A stretch of DNA of 49,896 bases, from positions 1 through 49,896 of the forward strand of contig CANAJP010000006.1 in assembly GCA_947361615.1 (NCBI GenBank), given 5' to 3'. The position numbers and the translations under genes are program-made. This document shows, one piece after another, positions 48,908-49,896 of this stretch. The DNA is from an uncultured Candidatus Melainabacteria bacterium (GTDB taxonomy: Bacteria; Cyanobacteriota; Vampirovibrionia; Gastranaerophilales; Gastranaerophilaceae). The stretch's first letter is position 1, and every line of letters begins with the position of its first letter. The notes under the pieces are model-generated. The model had not been told where the DNA came from, did not search any database, and saw nothing but the letters and a program-made list of their open reading frames with translations.

Positions 48908-49896
48908 TTAACGTTTTACACACCTTACATACGCGCCGTTTTGACGTACATCAACCCCTTTAAATCCATCATAAAGAATTTGAAACCAAGCTTGTGTTGT
49001 ATTTGCTTCATTAATAGAGCTAGCCCAATACCAAACCACAGTAGCATTTAAAAGCGCTTTATTATAAAACATTGATGTCAATTCATCAATATTCGGCAGT
49101 CTACTTGTATTATCATACTTTGTACAAGCTGCTGCAGAATCAAGTTGCTTGAAATATCCCGTTAAATCTTTAGGTAATGGCATTGGAGCCACTACTTTAG
49201 TGTCAGTAGAATACAGCGCACTAATAAAGCCTATATCTTTCCCCATTGTATTAGGTCCCTTATTACCATTTAAATCATATATGAAATTAGCACACATAAT
49301 CGGTTGTGTATAATAGCCCTTCCAAGAGCCATTAGAACTATTAGTATTTTTACCATCCGTGGCTAAACAATTAGGGTTATAAAACACAGCAATGCTTTCT
49401 CCGTTTTGCGTTTCAAATGCAACGACTTTAGATGGTTCATAACCAACTGAATGTTCTGAAAATACAGAATTATATTCGTGCATATACTTTGGGAAACTTG
49501 AAAATGCGACCCTTCCATCAATAGTAATCATTTTCTGCGGGATACCACAATCTTCTAAATGATCTGCGTCACAAATATTATTTATTTTTAAAACCTTTGC
49601 AAGCCCATCCGTAACAAAAGTTTCTGCCGCGGTATCAACAGCATCATTTGCACCGGCTGAACTTTCTTCTTTTAATGTTCCATAGCCGTTCAACGCCGGC
49701 ATTAGGGCAATTGCCTGAGAAAATCGCGCATAAAGCGCTTTTCTCTGAGTGTTCCATGTACGTTCGTTGATGTTACCGGTCAGTGACGGCAAAGTAATCG
49801 CTGCAACCACGCCAATGATTGTGAGGGATAAGAGTATCTCAGCCATGGTGAAGGCCAAGCCGAGCGGAGCCACGGAGCGAAGCGGAGAGACGAGCG
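48908..49896 (-). CDS. type IV pilin-like protein (partial at the window edge)
   Basis: The 3' 329 codons of a type II/IV pilin-like gene; the frame is open to the window edge, so the true start may lie outside (GTG at 49873 gives 321 residues). N-terminal APLGLAFTMAEILLSLTIIGVVAAITLPSLTG: prepilin signature FTMAE with Glu at +5, but Ala and not Gly at -1. The body contains several Cys pairs and a C-terminal SSSINEANTTQAWFQILYDGFKGVDVRQNGAYVRCVKR, similar to FISUMP/DUF-type sorting ends. Surface or secretion-system pseudopilin. The upstream leader codons fall in a GC-rich patch. Confidence 0.8.
   Translation of the reverse strand, partial: LVSPLRSVAPLGLAFTMAEILLSLTIIGVVAAITLPSLTGNINERTWNTQRKALYARFSQAIALMPALNGYGTLKEESSAGANDAVDTAAETFVTDGLAKVLKINNICDADHLEDCGIPQKMITIDGRVAFSSFPKYMHEYNSVFSEHSVGYEPSKVVAFETQNGESIAVFYNPNCLATDGKNTNSSNGSWKGYYTQPIMCANFIYDLNGNKGPNTMGKDIGFISALYSTDTKVVAPMPLPKDLTGYFKQLDSAAACTKYDNTSRLPNIDELTSMFYNKALLNATVVWYWASSINEANTTQAWFQILYDGFKGVDVRQNGAYVRCVKR

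Noticed and set aside
1-49896. CRISPR array or insertion sequence with transposase
   Set aside because: I found no regularly spaced direct repeats with unique spacers and no transposase-like product.

Overview
The window looks like the chromosome of an AT-rich, gut-type non-photosynthetic cyanobacterial relative (Vampirovibrionia/Melainabacteria, probably Gastranaerophilales). The basis is gene content and style: a tpiA-yceD-rpmF-plsX-fabH-fabD-fabG block, a sepF-yggS pair, small GerE-type regulators, and a type IV pilin-like protein whose FTMAE methylation motif is preceded by Ala rather than Gly. The taxonomic call is inference; no 16S gene or other marker is present to settle it.

Positions 1-22017 are most of a contractile-tailed prophage with a Mu-like head and a P2-like tail. 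Minus strand, read from 10962 down to 42: holin-like protein, a small coiled protein, small and large terminase, tail assembly chaperone (with a -1 frameshift site), tape measure, gpU, gpX, gpD, gpV spike, gp25/W, gpJ, gpI and a tail fibre ending in a 19-base G run. Plus strand, 11232 to 22017: protease/scaffold, major capsid protein, cement protein, gp36- and gp37-like proteins, sheath, a 58-residue Cys protein, tail tube, portal, a beta-class DNA methyltransferase, a PAPS-reductase-like PP-loop protein, Mu F-like protein, a Dam-type methylase and gpG. A broken SnoaL-like gene sits backwards inside the baseplate cluster. The left end lies outside the window, and no integrase, transposase or endolysin is visible.

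Positions 22018-24313 are a control region: four XRE-type repressors, two GerE-like mini-proteins and dyad operators. Positions 24553-34407 are a very AT-rich accessory block of mostly unrecognised proteins. Six neighbouring genes here (26511-34407) share short N-terminal signatures although their bodies differ: a start like MKIxxINN (five of the six) and, a little further in, an aromatic-Lys/Arg/Met-Gly-like motif such as SFRG, PFKG or AFMG. They include a metzincin-like protease candidate, a complete AAA+ ATPase, a related AAA protein that has lost its Walker motifs, and two proteins with the same 247-residue C-terminal domain on different N-termini, one with a membrane anchor. This is the best candidate for an undescribed system. 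A DUF5131/TcmP pair (34492-36419) closes the accessory segment.

From about 36550 rightwards the genes are ordinary chromosome: two hexapeptide acetyltransferases, an acyl-CoA/AMP ligase, a LuxR-type regulator, tRNA-Pro(CGG), ferritin, the fatty-acid/phospholipid operon with tpiA, a small divergent regulator pair around a 30-bp palindrome, sepF, yggS and a partial pilin. GC-rich repeat patches and one hairpin repeat lie between these genes.
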